The translations under genes were made by a program, and so were the position numbers. The notes beneath the pieces were generated by a model. That model was not told the origin of the DNA and searched no databases. It worked only from the letters and a program-made list of their open reading frames with translations. A stretch of DNA of 64,000 nucleotides, taken from Blastocystis sp. Blastoise (Eukaryota; Sar; Bigyra; Opalinata; Blastocystidae). The stretch covers positions 992,001 to 1,056,000 of the forward strand of contig JBBPEB010000007.1 of NCBI GenBank assembly GCA_039096225.1. The letters are read 5' to 3'. Positions 62,401 to 64,000 of this stretch are shown here, in pieces (positions within the stretch are counted from its first letter, which is position 1; the number at the start of each line of letters is the position of its first letter).

Positions 62401-64000
62401 GTTGAAGTTAGAGGTAGATTTAGTGCTAACAGATTAGAAACTATTAATAAATATTGTATTACTAAAGCTAGATATGGTAGTAATGCTGATCCTATGTCTT
62501 TTAAGATAGTTGCTTCTAAATTTGTTACCTCTGTTTGGACTACTCTTGATGAACATAATGATATTGAATGGAATAATTATTCTGAAACTCGTTGTTTTAT
62601 TATGCCTTTCCAAACTACTGCTTATTATCAATATAAGATTCAAATTACAAAGACTCCTTCTTTAAGTGGTGGTAAGATGACTGCTGCTATTGCTGAATGG
62701 GAATGGTTTACTGTTGATTATACTAATTTTGTTGTACCTGAATTCGCTTATACTACTTCTTCTTATGTTGCTTATAAAGATATTTCTATGTCTAATAATA
62801 ATCCTACTACTGAATATTTCAGAGATTTCACTATTACACCTGCTCTTCCTGCTGGTATTTCTCTTTCTGCTTCTACTGGTAAGATTGGTGGTATTCCAAC
62901 TGCTGTTGCTCCTCAAACTACTTATACTATAACTGCTGTAAATGTTCAAAATGTTACTGTTTCTACTTCTGTTGTTCTTACTGTTGCTGAGTGTGTTTCT
63001 CCTCTTACTCCTCTTGTTCTTTCTTTTACTGGTATGAGTACTGGTAATACTCAAGAAGTTGGTTTTGCTCTTCTTGATGTTAGTGGTAACTATATCGTTC
63101 AAGTTCCTAGATTCTCTAATTGGCAAGGTGATATGACTTATTCTTTCTGTACTACTTCTTCTAAACATTATCTTGTTCTCTATGATCAAAAGAATGATGG
63201 TTGGAGTAATCAAAAAGTTGCTGTTTCTTTTGGTGGTGTTGCTGCTGGTTCTTATAGTTGTGGTAATGGTGAAGCTCCTAAGACTATTACTATTGCTCCT
63301 GGTTCTGGTCTTGAAATGGGTGCTGCTACTTGGAAATATACTTCTCCTTCTGAAGCTCCTGCTGCTGAATGGAAACTTGCTTCTTTTGATGATGCTGCTT
63401 GGTCTCAAGCTGTTAGTGGTTCTTTTACTGATTTAACTGCTACTACTGCTTATTATAGATATAAAATGACTATTACTAATCTTGGTGATTATAACTACTT
63501 TGAATTTACACTTAAACTTAAGGCTGGTTGTATTGCTTATATTAATAATAAAGAAATTTATAGATATAATCTTCCTGATACTGTAGATCATACTACTGCT
63601 GCTTCTGCTGCTTTTGATAATACTGTTTCTGTCATGAATAGTGGTTCTATTAATGAATATTTAATTGAAGGTATTAATATTATTGCTGTTGAAGTTCATA
63701 GATATGGTGAAACTCATGAAACTAATTTTGATGCTAGTTTATTATTATATTCTGCAACTACTAAACGTATGAATAATGCTGCTGTTAGTTCTGTTTATCA
63801 AGGTTATGATAGTGATGCTTGGCATGAAACTTATGAATATGCTTTTGATGGTAAGAGTTCAACTAAGTATAATTCTAATAATTGTGGTACAGATAATGCT
63901 TTTACTTATACTTATGATAATGGTGCTAGACAATATATTAGTAGATTTTTATTCTACAGAGCTAATATGGGAAATCGTATTCCTACTGTTTTCAGATTAA
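59431..64000 (+). CDS. Large secreted modular protein with F5/8C-like and He_PIG Ig-like domains, 5' part (1,359 aa in window)
   Basis: Exons: 59431-59467, 59505-59721, 59812-59924, 60036-60494, 60636-61004, 61118 to the window end, all in phase. The signal peptide is MKNIIVLTLFILAIANA. A four-domain unit then repeats: module A (18-122, with GSNGWGNGSRFEL), module B (123-275, a jelly-roll-like stretch with IYVNGVEIYRFNLP), module C (276-413, F5/8-type C, ending LNNYSQGEIAEIQYYG), module D (414-508, He_PIG-like, FDNSTGLITGTPS). The second unit spans about 510-1020 (SSDGWSGNSRL; VYLDGEEIYRNNLD; SHWISTGS; SASTGKIGGIPT). The third starts near 1022 (NDGWSNQK; AYINNKEIYRYNLP) and is cut off in module C. 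Each D module ends with a Cys linker (SECVAPN, AECVSPL). Likely a cell-surface or extracellular carbohydrate-binding protein; strong GCT/GGT/ACT codon bias. Confidence 0.85.

Noticed and set aside
62662-63408. 248-codon minus-strand frame
   Set aside because: Antisense shadow of the modular secreted protein, produced by its repetitive GCT/ACT/GGT codons.
1-64000. CRISPR array, insertion sequence or bacterial operon
   Set aside because: No direct repeats with unique spacers of constant length, no transposase frame, and all genes are eukaryotic with spliceosomal introns.

Overview
This is AT-rich nuclear DNA from an intron-rich eukaryote, probably unicellular. The evidence is the gene content (TFIIA, ribosomal protein eS10, Tim17, mitochondrial phosphate carrier, VPS13, a DHHC acyltransferase) and dozens of short introns that nearly all start GTATRT and end TATATAG. 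I cannot name the lineage. Phosphate carrier, Tim17 and a LYR-motif protein imply a working mitochondrion. Two introns have AT-AC ends with U12-like signals, which suggests a minor spliceosome. Homopolymer tracts, TA runs and private minisatellites fill introns and spacers.

Layout. 1-1352 (-) is the 5' part of a TFIIA large subunit gene, head to head with an unknown gene at 1527-2351 (+). 2815-6723 (+) is a 15-exon CMGC-like protein kinase. 8014-9439 (-) is a DHHC protein acyltransferase. 10916-12581 (+) is alanine aminotransferase. 13573-31728 (-) is one gene of 32 exons whose joined frame stays open for about 4,560 codons: a giant VPS13 lipid-transfer protein carrying a PH-like and a PDZ-like insert. 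32757-34129 (+) is a GT31-type glycosyltransferase.

34130-44081 is a 10-kb stretch without a clear protein gene. It holds a 3.7-kb, strongly G-depleted pyrimidine-rich tract, a tRNA-like cloverleaf, an exon-intron chain without a useful reading frame, and a three-copy 73-bp tandem repeat.

44082-45844 (+) is galactokinase with a Cys-rich, probably membrane-anchored tail. 46437-47463 (+) is the mitochondrial phosphate carrier. 47676-48104 (-) is an LYRM7/MZM1-like protein, head to head with a RING-finger, Ser/Asn-rich protein at 48301-53092 (+). 53591-55574 (+) is a membrane-anchored ROK-family sugar kinase homologue. 56078-56873 (+) is ribosomal protein eS10. 57315-58162 (+) is Tim17. 59431-64000 (+) is the 5' part of a large secreted modular protein built from a four-domain unit repeated about three times; it runs off the window.

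The genes do not form one pathway. Several belong to the mitochondrion (phosphate carrier, Tim17, LYR protein, possibly alanine aminotransferase and VPS13 contact sites). The likely highly expressed genes (aminotransferase, galactokinase, carrier, eS10, secreted protein) share a strong preference for codons such as GCT, GGT and CTT, and most have CCAAT/ATTGG motifs upstream.
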